A DNA stretch of 39,753 bases from an uncultured Bacteroidales bacterium (GCA_902800305.1 CADCDP010000043.1:1-39753); one strand, 5' to 3'. Positions 8,825 to 16,008 are shown, numbered from the stretch's first letter. Notes: generated by a model from the letters alone, not told the origin. Made by a program: numbers and translations.

Positions 8825-8856
8825 CAAAGATAAAGATTTCCATGAAAACTATCAAA
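8825..8856 (-). promoter_or_regulatory. Promoter of the CotH-type gene
   Basis: Minus strand TTTG (8856-8853), 20 bases, TATCTTTG (8832-8825). It lies 20 bases before the ATG and faces away from the rplM promoter 17 bases further on, so the two units share a compact divergent control region. Confidence 0.7.
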
Positions 8857-8872
8857 AAAAACGTAATAATCA

Positions 8873-8902
8873 TTGCCATTTTAGTAAAAAGTCGTACCTT
8901 TG
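8873..8902 (+). promoter_or_regulatory. Promoter of the rplM operon
   Basis: TTG (8873-8875), 19 bases, TACCTTTG (8895-8902), a consensus match. The predicted start near 8909 leaves a leader of nearly 190 bases before rplM. Confidence 0.75.
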
Positions 8903-8908
8903 CAAGCC

Positions 8909-9096
8909 GATTTTTATCGAAAGGCAGCGAAAGCCGCCTTGTGCTCTGTGTGGATAGCATCTCCTCATAACCGGGAATGCGGTCCGTGAAACGCAGAAAA
9001 CCCAAAGGGAAACCGATGGGCACAGTACGTCAGTCGCACGGCAACGTCGAGCTGACAGCGAACACACATTATTAATTATTAAAACCAAAAGGTTAA
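8909..9096 (+). promoter_or_regulatory. Long structured leader of rplM, possible autoregulatory element
   Basis: Nearly 190 transcribed bases precede the L13 start. They can form a long-range CTGTG/CACAG pairing and a stem GTCAG (9029-9033) with CTGAC (9052-9056), and are followed by an A/T-rich ribosome-entry stretch. There is no ORF. Ribosomal protein operons often use such leaders for feedback by one of their products, here probably L13. I see the length and the helices; the regulatory role is inferred. Confidence 0.5.
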
Positions 9097-9558
9097 ATGC
9101 AGTCAAACAGTTTTAAGACAAGCTACATCACGCCCGAAGCTGCCAATAAGCAGTGGGTCGTAGTAGATGCCAAGGATCAAGTTTTGGGCCGTCTCGCATC
9201 TAAGGTAGCAAAGGTACTTCGTGGTAAGTACAAGCCCGTCTTCACACCTAACATGGACTGTGGAGACAATGTCATCCTCATCAATGCTAACCAGATCAAG
9301 GTTACTGGTGCCAAGGAGACTCAGAAAGTTTACATCACATTCTCTGGCTATCCCAGCGGTCAGCACAAGGCAACTTATGCTGAAATGGTGAAGCGTCCTA
9401 ACGGATACGAGAAAGTGCTTCGTCATGCAGTGAAGGGTATGCTCCCCAAGGGCATCCTCGGCAGAAAAATCATGAAGAACCTCTACATCTTCGAAGGTGC
9501 AGAGCACAACATGGAGGCTCAGAAGCCTGTAGCACTTGATATTAACACCCTCAAATAA
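9097..9558 (+). CDS. rplM: 50S ribosomal protein L13
   Basis: 153 residues, a normal length for Bacteroidetes L13. Recognised by WVVVDAKDQVLGRLASKVAKVLRGK, the N-terminal signature, and AVKGMLPKGILGRKIMKNL near the C-terminus. It binds 23S rRNA early in large-subunit assembly. First gene of the rplM-rpsI-rpsB-tsf operon, with 11 bases to rpsI. Confidence 0.97.
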   Translation: MQSNSFKTSYITPEAANKQWVVVDAKDQVLGRLASKVAKVLRGKYKPVFTPNMDCGDNVILINANQIKVTGAKETQKVYITFSGYPSGQHKATYAEMVKRPNGYEKVLRHAVKGMLPKGILGRKIMKNLYIFEGAEHNMEAQKPVALDINTLK

Positions 9559-9569
9559 GCATAAGGTAT

Positions 9570-9962
9570 ATGGCAGTAGAATATATTAATGCACTCGGTC
9601 GCCGTAAGAGCGCCGTTGCTCGCGTGTACCTTACAGAAGGTACTGGCAAGATTATCATCAACAAGCGTGAACTTGCTGATTATTTCCCATCAGAACTGAT
9701 TCAGTTTGTGGTAAAGCAACCACTCAACCTCCTCGGTGTTGCTGAGAAATACGACATCAAGGCAAACCTTACAGGTGGCGGCTTCACTGGTCAGAGCCAG
9801 GCACTTCGCCTCGCTATCGCCCGTGCTCTCGTGAAAATCAACGAAGAAGACAAGAAGGCTCTTCGCGCCGAAGGCTTCATCACACGTGATGCACGTGCTG
9901 TTGAACGTAAGAAGCCAGGTCGTCCAAAGGCACGTCGTCGCTTCCAATTCTCTAAGCGTTAA
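9570..9962 (+). CDS. rpsI: 30S ribosomal protein S9
   Basis: 130 residues. Signatures are ALGRRKSAVARVYL at the N-terminus, GGGFTGQSQALRLAIARAL in the middle and the basic tail ending RRRFQFSKR, which reaches the P site of the small subunit. It follows rplM by 11 bases as in most bacteria and is followed by a 179-base leader before rpsB. Confidence 0.97.
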   Translation: MAVEYINALGRRKSAVARVYLTEGTGKIIINKRELADYFPSELIQFVVKQPLNLLGVAEKYDIKANLTGGGFTGQSQALRLAIARALVKINEEDKKALRAEGFITRDARAVERKKPGRPKARRRFQFSKR

Positions 9963-10141
9963 ACATCGAAGATTTGTGCTAGAAAACCTAGAATTTCTAA
10001 AAATACTAGGACTACTAGTCAAACAAGGACATCCAATAACCGTTTAGTATCTAAACTTGCAGGCTCTCTCATGCTAAGGGCGACCTGCGGGTTGGTTAAA
10101 CAAACATTAACTCAAAAAGAAAGTAAACAACTTAAAACATT
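9963..10141 (+). promoter_or_regulatory. Structured spacer and leader before rpsB
   Basis: 179 bases between rpsI and rpsB with two clear stems: GTTTAG (10042-10047)/CTAAAC (10051-10056) with a three-base loop, and GCAGG (10059-10063)/CCTGC (10084-10088). An A-rich stretch then leads to the ATG at 10142. No TAnnTTTG promoter is evident, so I read it as a co-transcribed control region. Feedback of S2 on rpsB-tsf is known in other bacteria; here it is inferred. Confidence 0.45.
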
Positions 10142-10942
10142 ATGGCAAGAACAGATTTTGATTCTCTTCTCCAAGCAGGTGCCCACTTCGGTCACCTCAA
10201 GCGCAAGTGGAACCCCGCCATGGCTCCTTACATCTTCATGGAGCGCAATGGCATTCACATTATCGACCTTCACAAGACTGTAGCAAAGATTGACCAGGCT
10301 GCAGATGCTCTCAAGCAGATTGCTAAGAGCGGCAAGCGTATCCTTTTCGTAGGCACCAAGAAGCAGGCACAGGAAATTATCGCAGAAAAGGCTGCTTCTG
10401 TAGGTATGCCTTACGTGACTGAGCGTTGGCCAGGTGGTATGTTGACTAACTTCCCCACTATCCGCAAGGCTGTGAAGAAGATGGCTAACATCGACAAACT
10501 TTTGAGCGACGGTACTTACGACAAGCTCTCTAAGCGTGAGAACCTCCAGATTCGCCGTAAGCGTGCTAAATTGGAGAAGAACCTCGGTTCTATCGCCGAC
10601 CTGACTCGCCTCCCATCAGCCCTCTTCGTGGTTGACGTGATGAAGGAGCACATCGCAGTGAGCGAAGCTAACCGTCTGGGCATCCCCGTGTTCGCTATCG
10701 TGGACACCAACTCTGACCCACGCGACATCGACTTCGTAATTCCAGCAAACGATGACGCAACAAAGTCCATCGATCTTATCCTTGACATTATGTGCAAGGC
10801 TATCAACGAAGGTATCGAAGAGCGCAAGGTAGAGAAGGCTGACCAGGACGCTAACGCCGAGAAGAAGGAAGGCAACGTTCCTGAAGTAGAAGAAGATGAG
10901 GAAGCTGTAGCAGAAGAGACTGAAGCTCCAGCAGCAGAATAA
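10142..10942 (+). CDS. rpsB: 30S ribosomal protein S2
   Basis: 266 residues. Signatures are LLQAGAHFGHLKRKWNP at the start, ILFVGTKKQAQ, and the second S2 signature around VFAIVDTNSDPRDIDFVIPANDDA. The last 40 residues form an acidic Glu-rich tail (EEDEEAVAEETEAPAAE) beyond the conserved fold, common in Bacteroidetes S2. Located 35 bases before tsf. Confidence 0.97.
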   Translation: MARTDFDSLLQAGAHFGHLKRKWNPAMAPYIFMERNGIHIIDLHKTVAKIDQAADALKQIAKSGKRILFVGTKKQAQEIIAEKAASVGMPYVTERWPGGMLTNFPTIRKAVKKMANIDKLLSDGTYDKLSKRENLQIRRKRAKLEKNLGSIADLTRLPSALFVVDVMKEHIAVSEANRLGIPVFAIVDTNSDPRDIDFVIPANDDATKSIDLILDIMCKAINEGIEERKVEKADQDANAEKKEGNVPEVEEDEEAVAEETEAPAAE

Positions 10943-10977
10943 ATAAGAAATTGTAACTCGTAAAGAAGTAAATTATT

Positions 10978-11970
10978 ATGGCAATTACCATACAGGAAAT
11001 CAATGAGCTTCGCAAGAAGACTCAAGCAGGTCTTATGGACTGCAAGAAGGCTCTCACTGAGGCTAACGGCGACATGGAGGCTGCAATGGAAATCCTTCGC
11101 AAGAAGGGTCAGCTCGTTGCTGCTAAGCGTTCTGACCGTGAGGCAGCTGAGGGTTGTGTCCTCGCTAAGGTGGACGGTAACTACGGTGCAATGATTGCGC
11201 TGAAGTGTGAGACCGACTTCGTAGCCAAGAACGCCGACTTCGTAGCACTCGCCACCAAGATTATCGACGCAGTCGTAGCCAACAAGTGCAAGAGCATGGA
11301 TGAGGTGAACGCCCTCACCATCGATGGCGAGAACATCAAGGACGCTATCACTAACCGTTCAGGTGTGACAGGCGAGAAGATGGAGCTCGACGGTTTCAAC
11401 TATGTGGAAGGCGAAGACATCGTTGCTTACAACCACATGAACCAGAACTTCCTCTGCGCACTCGTTGTGCTCAACAAGAAGGGCTTCGAAGAGGCTGGCA
11501 AGGGTGTAGCAATGCAGGTGGCTGCTATGTCTCCTATCGCTCTCAACGCTGATTCTGTTCCACAGGAAGTGAAGGACACCGAGACTCGCAACGCCATCGA
11601 CAAGGCTAAGCAGAACCAGATTGGCAAGGCTGTTGAAGTAGCTCTCAAGAAGGCTGGCATCAACCCTGCACACGTTGACTCCGAAGACCACATCGAGTCT
11701 AACACCGCTAAGGGTTGGATTACTCCTGAAGAGGCCGCTAAGGCTCGCGAAATCAAGGCTACCGTTGCTAAGGAAGCCGAGGCTAACCTGAAGGAGCAGA
11801 TGATTGAGAACATCGCTAAGGGTATGGTGGCTAAGTTCTATAAGGAGAACTGCCTCCTCGAACAGGCTTACATCGACGACAACAAGGTGTCTGTTGCTCA
11901 GTACCTCAAGAGCGTTGACAAAGACCTCACCGTTACAGACTTCAAGCGTTTCACACTCCGCGCCGAGTAA
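10978..11970 (+). CDS. tsf: Elongation factor Ts
   Basis: 330 residues. The N-terminal UBA-like domain with IQEINELRKKTQAGLMDCKKAL and the TDFVAKN motif that contacts EF-Tu are both present. It recharges EF-Tu by releasing GDP. Last gene of the operon, closed by the terminator at 11996-12033. Confidence 0.97.
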   Translation: MAITIQEINELRKKTQAGLMDCKKALTEANGDMEAAMEILRKKGQLVAAKRSDREAAEGCVLAKVDGNYGAMIALKCETDFVAKNADFVALATKIIDAVVANKCKSMDEVNALTIDGENIKDAITNRSGVTGEKMELDGFNYVEGEDIVAYNHMNQNFLCALVVLNKKGFEEAGKGVAMQVAAMSPIALNADSVPQEVKDTETRNAIDKAKQNQIGKAVEVALKKAGINPAHVDSEDHIESNTAKGWITPEEAAKAREIKATVAKEAEANLKEQMIENIAKGMVAKFYKENCLLEQAYIDDNKVSVAQYLKSVDKDLTVTDFKRFTLRAE

Positions 11971-11995
11971 GAAACGAATTGACACAATAAGAAGA

Positions 11996-12033
11996 GAGGG
12001 ATGCACTCACACGGGTGCATCCCTCCTCTTTTT
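11996..12033 (+). terminator. Intrinsic terminator of the rplM-tsf operon
   Basis: Perfect 11-base stem GAGGGATGCAC (11996-12006)/GTGCATCCCTC (12015-12025) with an eight-base loop, then TCTTTTT (12027-12033). It starts 26 bases after the tsf stop. Confidence 0.9.
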
Positions 12034-12094
12034 ATCTGTACAACAGGTACGTGTTGGCTTCTGTTCCTTGAACAGAAAAAGTTGTCGTTTCTGC

Positions 12095-12832
12095 TTAAAT
12101 TCCGTAGAATCCGAAGAAATAAACCACAGCGGCCTTGCGCAAGTTGCTCATATCCTTCACCTTGCCAATGATGGAACCACCTTTCACGACATCGCCATTC
12201 GCACGAATTTGGCCAACGATGCTGCCCTTGATGCGCACATTACCACTACCATCGATATTGCCTACAATGGAACCCTTCTTCAGCACATCTCCATTAGAGC
12301 GGAGCTGTCCTTCGATACTACCACCCACATAGATGTTGCCGTTGCCATCAATCTTTCCTTTCGAAGAACCGCCCAACATTACGGTGCCGTCACTCTTGAT
12401 GTTACCCACAATAGAGCCACCTTTATAGAGCGTCATGCTGCCATTAGAAGAGGAGCTACCGCTGCTCGATGCTGGCATTTTTGTCGTTGTCACCGTAGTT
12501 GTCGTGACTGTGTAACCTGGAATGCCCTCGTCGGTGGATGTCGAAGAGGCGTTGTCTTCCGTCTGTTCTTCTTTAGAACCTTTCACAGTCGCATTTGCCT
12601 TGTTCTTTAGGTCATGTTCTGCCTCATTGACAGCCTTTTGCACCTCAAACTTCGCAGTACCTTTAGCACCATTGACTTCTTTATAGACTTTGTCATCGAC
12701 AGCCTTCTTAGCCTTGTTTTTCAGATTTTTTACGTTCAAGCCTCCAAGCTGTGCCGAGGCCGTTGCTTGTGCGCCAAATGCGATGGCAAACACTATCAGC
12801 AGTCGCACGATGAATTGATTCCCTTTTTTCAT
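12095..12832 (-). CDS. Exported protein with six 16-residue repeats, probable beta-solenoid
   Basis: 245 residues. A signal peptide ends at ATASAQ (about 28). A charged, possibly helical Lys/Ala region (30-90) is followed by a Ser/Thr-rich linker (90-135). From about residue 138 to 233 there are six consecutive 16-residue repeats of the form GGSIVGNI-x-x-x-G-x-V, then a hydrophobic tail (AAVVYFFGFYGI). Strict short repeats with Gly turns and alternating Ile/Val suggest a right-handed beta-helix similar in style to bactofilins, but with a signal peptide and no other family mark. I do not recognise a named family. It has its own promoter and is convergent with tsf. Confidence 0.7.
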   Translation of the reverse strand: MKKGNQFIVRLLIVFAIAFGAQATASAQLGGLNVKNLKNKAKKAVDDKVYKEVNGAKGTAKFEVQKAVNEAEHDLKNKANATVKGSKEEQTEDNASSTSTDEGIPGYTVTTTTVTTTKMPASSSGSSSSNGSMTLYKGGSIVGNIKSDGTVMLGGSSKGKIDGNGNIYVGGSIEGQLRSNGDVLKKGSIVGNIDGSGNVRIKGSIVGQIRANGDVVKGGSIIGKVKDMSNLRKAAVVYFFGFYGI

Positions 12833-12906
12833 TTTTCTCGTTTTTTAGTAAGTAAAATTGTAATAATGTGAAAATCAGATTTTGCCCTTCTTGTTAATTT
12901 TCGCTA

Positions 12907-12934
12907 CAAAGATACATCTTTTTTACGGACACAA
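12907..12934 (-). promoter_or_regulatory. Promoter of the 16-residue-repeat protein gene
   Basis: Minus strand TTG (12934-12932), 17 bases, TATCTTTG (12914-12907). The -7 element is perfect; the spacing is at the short end. About 70 bases of leader precede the ATG. Confidence 0.55.
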
Positions 12935-12939
12935 GAAAC

Positions 12940-13070
12940 ATTTAGCAGGAAAAGTGCCGTATGGAACAAAAATGGATTCCCTACTCTCTCCCATTGTGGA
13001 GTCGAAGCAGCATTTTCTGAGTGTCCTATTATCCCTCAAAAATGATAAACTCCCTCAAAATACGATGACC
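12940..13070. other. Intergenic gap without a gene
   Basis: Part of the 354-base gap between the repeat-protein gene and the glutathione peroxidase gene. It holds a 13-base word TGAGTGTCCTATT (13018-13030) that recurs at 16037-16049, and two CTCCCTCAAAA-like words. A longer rightward frame crossing this area runs antisense into the peroxidase gene and is not a gene. Confidence 0.5.
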
Positions 13071-13073
13071 TCG

Positions 13074-13137
13074 TCACCTCCGAATCGACCACGACGTGGT
13101 CGATATGCCAACTACGTCGTGGTCGATTTAGAGGTGA
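13074..13137. repeat. Palindromic tandem array B (23-base period, two units)
   Basis: Core GACCACGACGTGGTC (13087-13101) is followed 23 bases later by a diverged unit ending ACGTCGTGGTC (13114-13124). The outer flanks are inverted: TCACCTC at 13074-13080 and GAGGTGA at 13131-13137. Read from its right end, the flank TCACCTCTAAATCG is identical over 14 bases to the left flank of array A, while the cores differ. It begins 50 bases after the peroxidase stop (13187). Confidence 0.8.
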
Positions 13138-13186
13138 TTCAAGCACTTTTGATGAGGTGCTTTCCTCTCGATAAGAAATGGAAAGA

Positions 13187-13807
13187 TTATGATTCGGCCA
13201 ACATTGCCTCAATGCGGGCGGCTAACTCTTCTGGAGCCACCGTTGGCTCGAAACGCTCTACCGTCGTTCCATCCTTAGAGATGAGGAACTTGGTGAAGTT
13301 CCACTTGATGTCGGGATTCTGGGCATAATCCGGGTTGCTCTTCTTCAGCATACCATCCATAAATTTTGCCGTTTCGCCCTCTCCAAAACCAGCAAATGGT
13401 TTCTTGCCATAAAGCCACTTGAAGATAGGATGCGCTTCGGGGCCATTCACGTCAATCTTCTTCATGATTTGGAAAGTCACTCCATAGTTCACTTGGCAGA
13501 ACTCGCTAATCTCGCTGTCCGTACCAGGGTCTTGCTGAGCAAACTGGTTACAGGGGAAGCCGATGACCACCAACCCTTTGTCCTTGTACTTCTGGTTTAG
13601 AGCCTCCAATCCTGCAAACTGGGGCGTAAATCCACACTTACTGGCGGTATTGACAATTAACAACACCTTGCCTTCGAACTGGGCGAAATCCAGTTCCTTT
13701 CCTCTGCTCGTCAGAGCCTTGAAATCATAAATCTTGTTCATGTCGTTTGTGGTAAAAGATAACAGGCAGACAATGGCTGCCATAATGGTGAGTAATTTCT
13801 TTGCCAT
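13187..13807 (-). CDS. Glutathione peroxidase family protein, exported
   Basis: 206 residues with a hydrophobic N-terminal export signal (KLLTIMAAIVCLLSFTT) that cytoplasmic members lack. The catalytic tetrad is visible: Cys in NTASKCGFTPQ, Gln in PCNQFAQQ, Trp and Asn in KWNFTKFL. It uses Cys, not selenocysteine. Bacterial members usually draw electrons from thioredoxin-like proteins and reduce peroxides. The rubredoxin coding stretch ends only 38 bases upstream on the same strand, so the oxidoreductase, rubredoxin and peroxidase are probably one oxidative-stress unit. Confidence 0.93.
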   Translation of the reverse strand: MAKKLLTIMAAIVCLLSFTTNDMNKIYDFKALTSRGKELDFAQFEGKVLLIVNTASKCGFTPQFAGLEALNQKYKDKGLVVIGFPCNQFAQQDPGTDSEISEFCQVNYGVTFQIMKKIDVNGPEAHPIFKWLYGKKPFAGFGEGETAKFMDGMLKKSNPDYAQNPDIKWNFTKFLISKDGTTVERFEPTVAPEELAARIEAMLAES

Positions 13808-13845
13808 AATTATACAAGATTACTTTTTGTCTTAGTTTTTTTCAT

Positions 13846-14001
13846 CTATGCCGGATTGAATTTCGACTTTGGCTGCTTGCAACGAGGACAATGCCAGTCA
13901 TCAGGCAAATCCTCAAAGGCCACTCCGTCGTGCTCAGCGGGGTCATAGACATAACCGCAGACAGAACAGATGTACTTGCCGGATGCTTGGCCATTTATAG
14001 T
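13846..14001 (-). CDS. Rubredoxin domain in the -1 frame of the FMN reductase
   Basis: Translating the minus strand from 14001 gives 51 residues with both rubredoxin knuckles: KYICSVCGYVYDPAEH and, after VAFEDLPDDW, HCPRCKQPK, ending SKFNPA. This is a complete one-iron rubredoxin fold. It has no ATG, GTG or TTG of its own; the frame opens only after a stop just upstream. Instead it joins the preceding FMN reductase through a -1 shift at the A7 run 14007-14001, giving a continuous product with a flexible TINGQASG linker. Flavodoxin-like reductases fused to rubredoxin exist in anaerobes, so the fusion makes biochemical sense. Confidence 0.8.
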   Translation of the reverse strand, partial: TINGQASGKYICSVCGYVYDPAEHDGVAFEDLPDDWHCPRCKQPKSKFNPA

Positions 14002-14510
14002 TTTTTTATTAATTCAATTATTTTCTGCTTCGTTGCGTCAGTCTTCTGTTCCTCTAAGAAGGCGGTCACGATGCCCATGTCCTCGTACCCACAGAAACCA
14101 CTGATAAGTTTATACTCAGCAATGGCACCTTCATAAACACCAGGTGAGTGCGACGACAGCAGCAACGCCGTCTTCTTCACATTGGCAGGCTTCATCATGC
14201 TGTAGAAGCGCTGGATAGGAGCCTGAATCTGCGCACTAAGCGTGAAGTAGTAGATGGGCGATGCCAGCACCAGCACCTCGGCCTCAGCCAGCAATGGATA
14301 GATTTCTTGCATGTCGTCCTTCTGGACACAAGCACCCTCGCCCTTGCCATGACAATACTCGCAAGCCAGACAGCCCGCAATCTTCTTCTTAGCTACGTTG
14401 ACGATAGTCACTTGATGACCCGCAGCCTCGGCTGCATTCTTGTACTCTTCCGCCATCCAAGCGGTGTTTCCCTTGGCTCTCGGAGAGCCTTGCAAAATCA
14501 GAATGTTCAT
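13995..14510 (-). CDS. NADPH-dependent FMN reductase-like flavoprotein
   Basis: 171 residues in the zero frame. The flavodoxin-like fold is marked by ILQGSPRAKGNTAWMAEEY (FMN phosphate loop), a four-Cys stretch GCLACEYCHGKGEGACVQKDDM typical of one branch of this family, and VLASPIYYFTLSAQ. The zero frame ends shortly after the slippery sequence A-AAA-AAA (14007-14001) with codons CTA TAA. A -1 slip there would append rubredoxin and give about 220 residues. Either a programmed frameshift, a slipped-strand switch, or a one-base indel explains the arrangement. It lies upstream of glutathione peroxidase on the same strand. Confidence 0.9.
   Translation of the reverse strand: MNILILQGSPRAKGNTAWMAEEYKNAAEAAGHQVTIVNVAKKKIAGCLACEYCHGKGEGACVQKDDMQEIYPLLAEAEVLVLASPIYYFTLSAQIQAPIQRFYSMMKPANVKKTALLLSSHSPGVYEGAIAEYKLISGFCGYEDMGIVTAFLEEQKTDATKQKIIELIKKL
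14001..14007 (-). promoter_or_regulatory. Slippery A7 site for a -1 frame change
   Basis: The zero-frame codons are ATA AAA AAA CTA TAA. The run reads A-AAA-AAA, the classic X-XXY-YYZ form in which both tRNA-Lys can re-pair after slipping back one base. The -1 frame then reads ACT ATA AAT GGC and continues without a stop through rubredoxin. I see no strong stem immediately downstream. Confidence 0.65.
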
Positions 14511-14642
14511 AAATAAGATAAAAAGTTAAGATGAAAAATATAATTGCTGTATGTTCCTATTCGTTCGCCAATCCTCTTGATGGGGTCGAACTGGGCATAA
14601 CTCTGATGTTCTGAACCAAAGAGTAAATACGTCCAACTCTTT

Positions 14643-15227
14643 TCAACGAGGTAACCGTAATTGCTTTTCCGTATAGAACCGCTCCTTTAATCGAAGTTTC
14701 TCTTGCTGCTTCTGAGTTTCTTGCAAGTCGTGCATGGCTTTGGCAAGGGCATAGCACTTGGCAACATCCTTCTTTTGGGCATCGGACAACCCTTTGGGCA
14801 ACAATGCCGTATAATCCTCCGCCATAAGGTCCACGTCTGTGAATGAGTATTGCCGCTGCTTGTCAATCGACACCAAAAGCAACTTACCGCCCTCTTCCAC
14901 TTCGGGGTAGAACGAGAATCGCTCCTTGCTGCCCTTGTAAGACGGCAACACCCAATAGCCCGTGGTTTGGTACTTTTCCTGTTTCTCAAAGACGAACTGC
15001 TTCTTCAAGTCCTCCAGTTCAAACGCTTTGAAGGTCGCCACACTATCCGCCACCGCCAAGTCAGCTCGTGCCTGTGCCAGTTCCAGCGAATCCTGCCGAC
15101 GAATCTCTGTCTTACGCTGCTCCACAGCCGAAGGGCGGTCGGCACAAGCCAACAGCAACAAGCACAACGTCATCTGGCAGAAAGCACTTCGTATGCCCTC
15201 GGCCGATTGACCATGAATCCTCTTCAT
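14643..15227 (-). CDS. Predicted lipoprotein of unknown function
   Basis: 194 residues. The lipobox LLAC places the lipidated Cys at about residue 28. The mature part is mostly charged: an Arg/Glu-rich helix with probable coiled-coil character (about 36-85), a short beta region around TTGYWVLPSYKGSKERFSFYPE, and a C-terminal Lys/Gln-rich helix. I do not recognise the family. It begins 15 bases after the YbjQ-like gene ends and shares its promoter. Confidence 0.65.
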   Translation of the reverse strand: MKRIHGQSAEGIRSAFCQMTLCLLLLACADRPSAVEQRKTEIRRQDSLELAQARADLAVADSVATFKAFELEDLKKQFVFEKQEKYQTTGYWVLPSYKGSKERFSFYPEVEEGGKLLLVSIDKQRQYSFTDVDLMAEDYTALLPKGLSDAQKKDVAKCYALAKAMHDLQETQKQQEKLRLKERFYTEKQLRLPR

Positions 15228-15242
15228 AGACTTTTGGGTTGT

Positions 15243-15563
15243 TTAATCTAAGACTACTGCCGTTCCGCTGGTACACACCATCAGCATAGAACTTTCCTTG
15301 CCAATGGTTTCATAGTCCAAATCAACACCCACAATGGCATTGGCTCCCATAGCCTGTGCCCTTTCCTCCATCTCCCGCATCGATGTGTCTTTGGCTTCAC
15401 GCAGCACTTTCTCGTAGCTGCCCGAACGCCCACCCACAATATCGCGGATGCTGGCAAAGAAGTCCTTCACGAAATTGGCACCAATAATGGTCTCGCCCGT
15501 CACCACACCCTTGTAGTCACGGATTGTCCGTCCTTCGACGGTTGGTGTTGTCGTAATAATCAT
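15243..15563 (-). CDS. YbjQ/UPF0145 family protein (DUF74)
   Basis: 106 residues, the full length of the family. Signatures are TTTPTVEGRTIRDYKGVVTGE at the start, then NFVKDFFASIRDIVGGRSGSYE and MGANAIVGVDLDYE. Members form ring-shaped pentamers and are annotated as putative heavy-metal-binding, but their function is unproven. First gene of a two-gene unit with the lipoprotein. Confidence 0.93.
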   Translation of the reverse strand: MIITTTPTVEGRTIRDYKGVVTGETIIGANFVKDFFASIRDIVGGRSGSYEKVLREAKDTSMREMEERAQAMGANAIVGVDLDYETIGKESSMLMVCTSGTAVVLD

Positions 15564-15600
15564 TGTATTCAGTTTTTAGGTTAGAAAGAAAATCTTGCGA

Positions 15601-15630
15601 CAAAGATAGATAAAAATTTCGATATACAAA
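15601..15630 (-). promoter_or_regulatory. Promoter of the YbjQ-lipoprotein unit
   Basis: Minus strand TTTG (15630-15627), 18 bases, TATCTTTG (15608-15601), 38 bases before the ATG at 15563. Confidence 0.65.
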
Positions 15631-15680
15631 CCTATCGTGACAAAAAACTTTACAATATCGGATTTATTTTATGGTATAGA

Positions 15681-15731
15681 GAAAAAAGAGAAACCTTCCG
15701 CTCCATTCATCACGAATCGGGCAGAAGGTTT
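15681..15731 (-). terminator. Intrinsic terminator of the small transcription unit at 15800-15895
   Basis: On the minus strand AAACCTTC (15731-15724) pairs with GAAGGTTT (15698-15691), with inner ATTC/GAAT pairing, followed by CTCTTTTTTC (15690-15681). Confidence 0.75.
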
Positions 15732-15799
15732 TAAAGTCTCTAACATTCTATGGTTTACGTAATTCTAAAGAAATGTCTCACGACATCAATCGTATATTA

Positions 15800-15868
15800 T
15801 TATGAGTAAAGATTCTTTCTTGCGACAATGGTTTCTTTGTGGCCTTTCGTTTTCTGCAGCTTGGTCAT
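15800..15868 (-). CDS. Candidate 22-residue basic small protein
   Basis: ATG at 15868 to TAA at 15800 encodes 22 residues beginning MTKLQKTKGHKETIVARK; about a third are Lys, Arg or His. What supports it is the frame around it: a consensus promoter with predicted start near 15895, a leader of 27 bases, and a strong terminator at 15731-15681, giving a self-contained transcript of about 215 bases. There is no larger ORF in the transcript. It could be a real small protein, perhaps nucleic-acid or ribosome binding given its charge, or the RNA itself may be the product. I recognise no family. Confidence 0.45.
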   Translation of the reverse strand: MTKLQKTKGHKETIVARKNLYS

Positions 15869-15901
15869 CGCACCACACAACCACAAAACCGATTGACGAT
15901 G

Positions 15902-15932
15902 CAAAGTTACGCACTTTTCCTCTTCCCCACAA
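15902..15932 (-). promoter_or_regulatory. Promoter of the small transcription unit
   Basis: Minus strand TTG (15932-15930), 20 bases, TAACTTTG (15909-15902), a consensus match with optimal spacing and no conventional gene downstream before the terminator at 15731. Confidence 0.65.
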
Positions 15933-15969
15933 TACCTAAAATATGTGATTTTCAATCTTCTTCTACCAC

Positions 15970-16008
15970 AAAAAAGGTATTCACTAACGAAAAACGTTAA
16001 TGAATACC
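15970..16008 (-). terminator. Orphan leftward terminator
   Basis: GGTATTCA (15976-15983)/TGAATACC (16001-16008) and TAACG/CGTTA enclose a five-base loop; on the minus strand it is followed by six Ts (15975-15970). I find no gene immediately upstream on that strand, so it may insulate the small unit at 15932 from read-through. Confidence 0.65.

Noticed and set aside
12882..13328. 148-codon rightward ORF
   Set aside because: It crosses array B and runs antisense into the glutathione peroxidase gene; no conserved motif.
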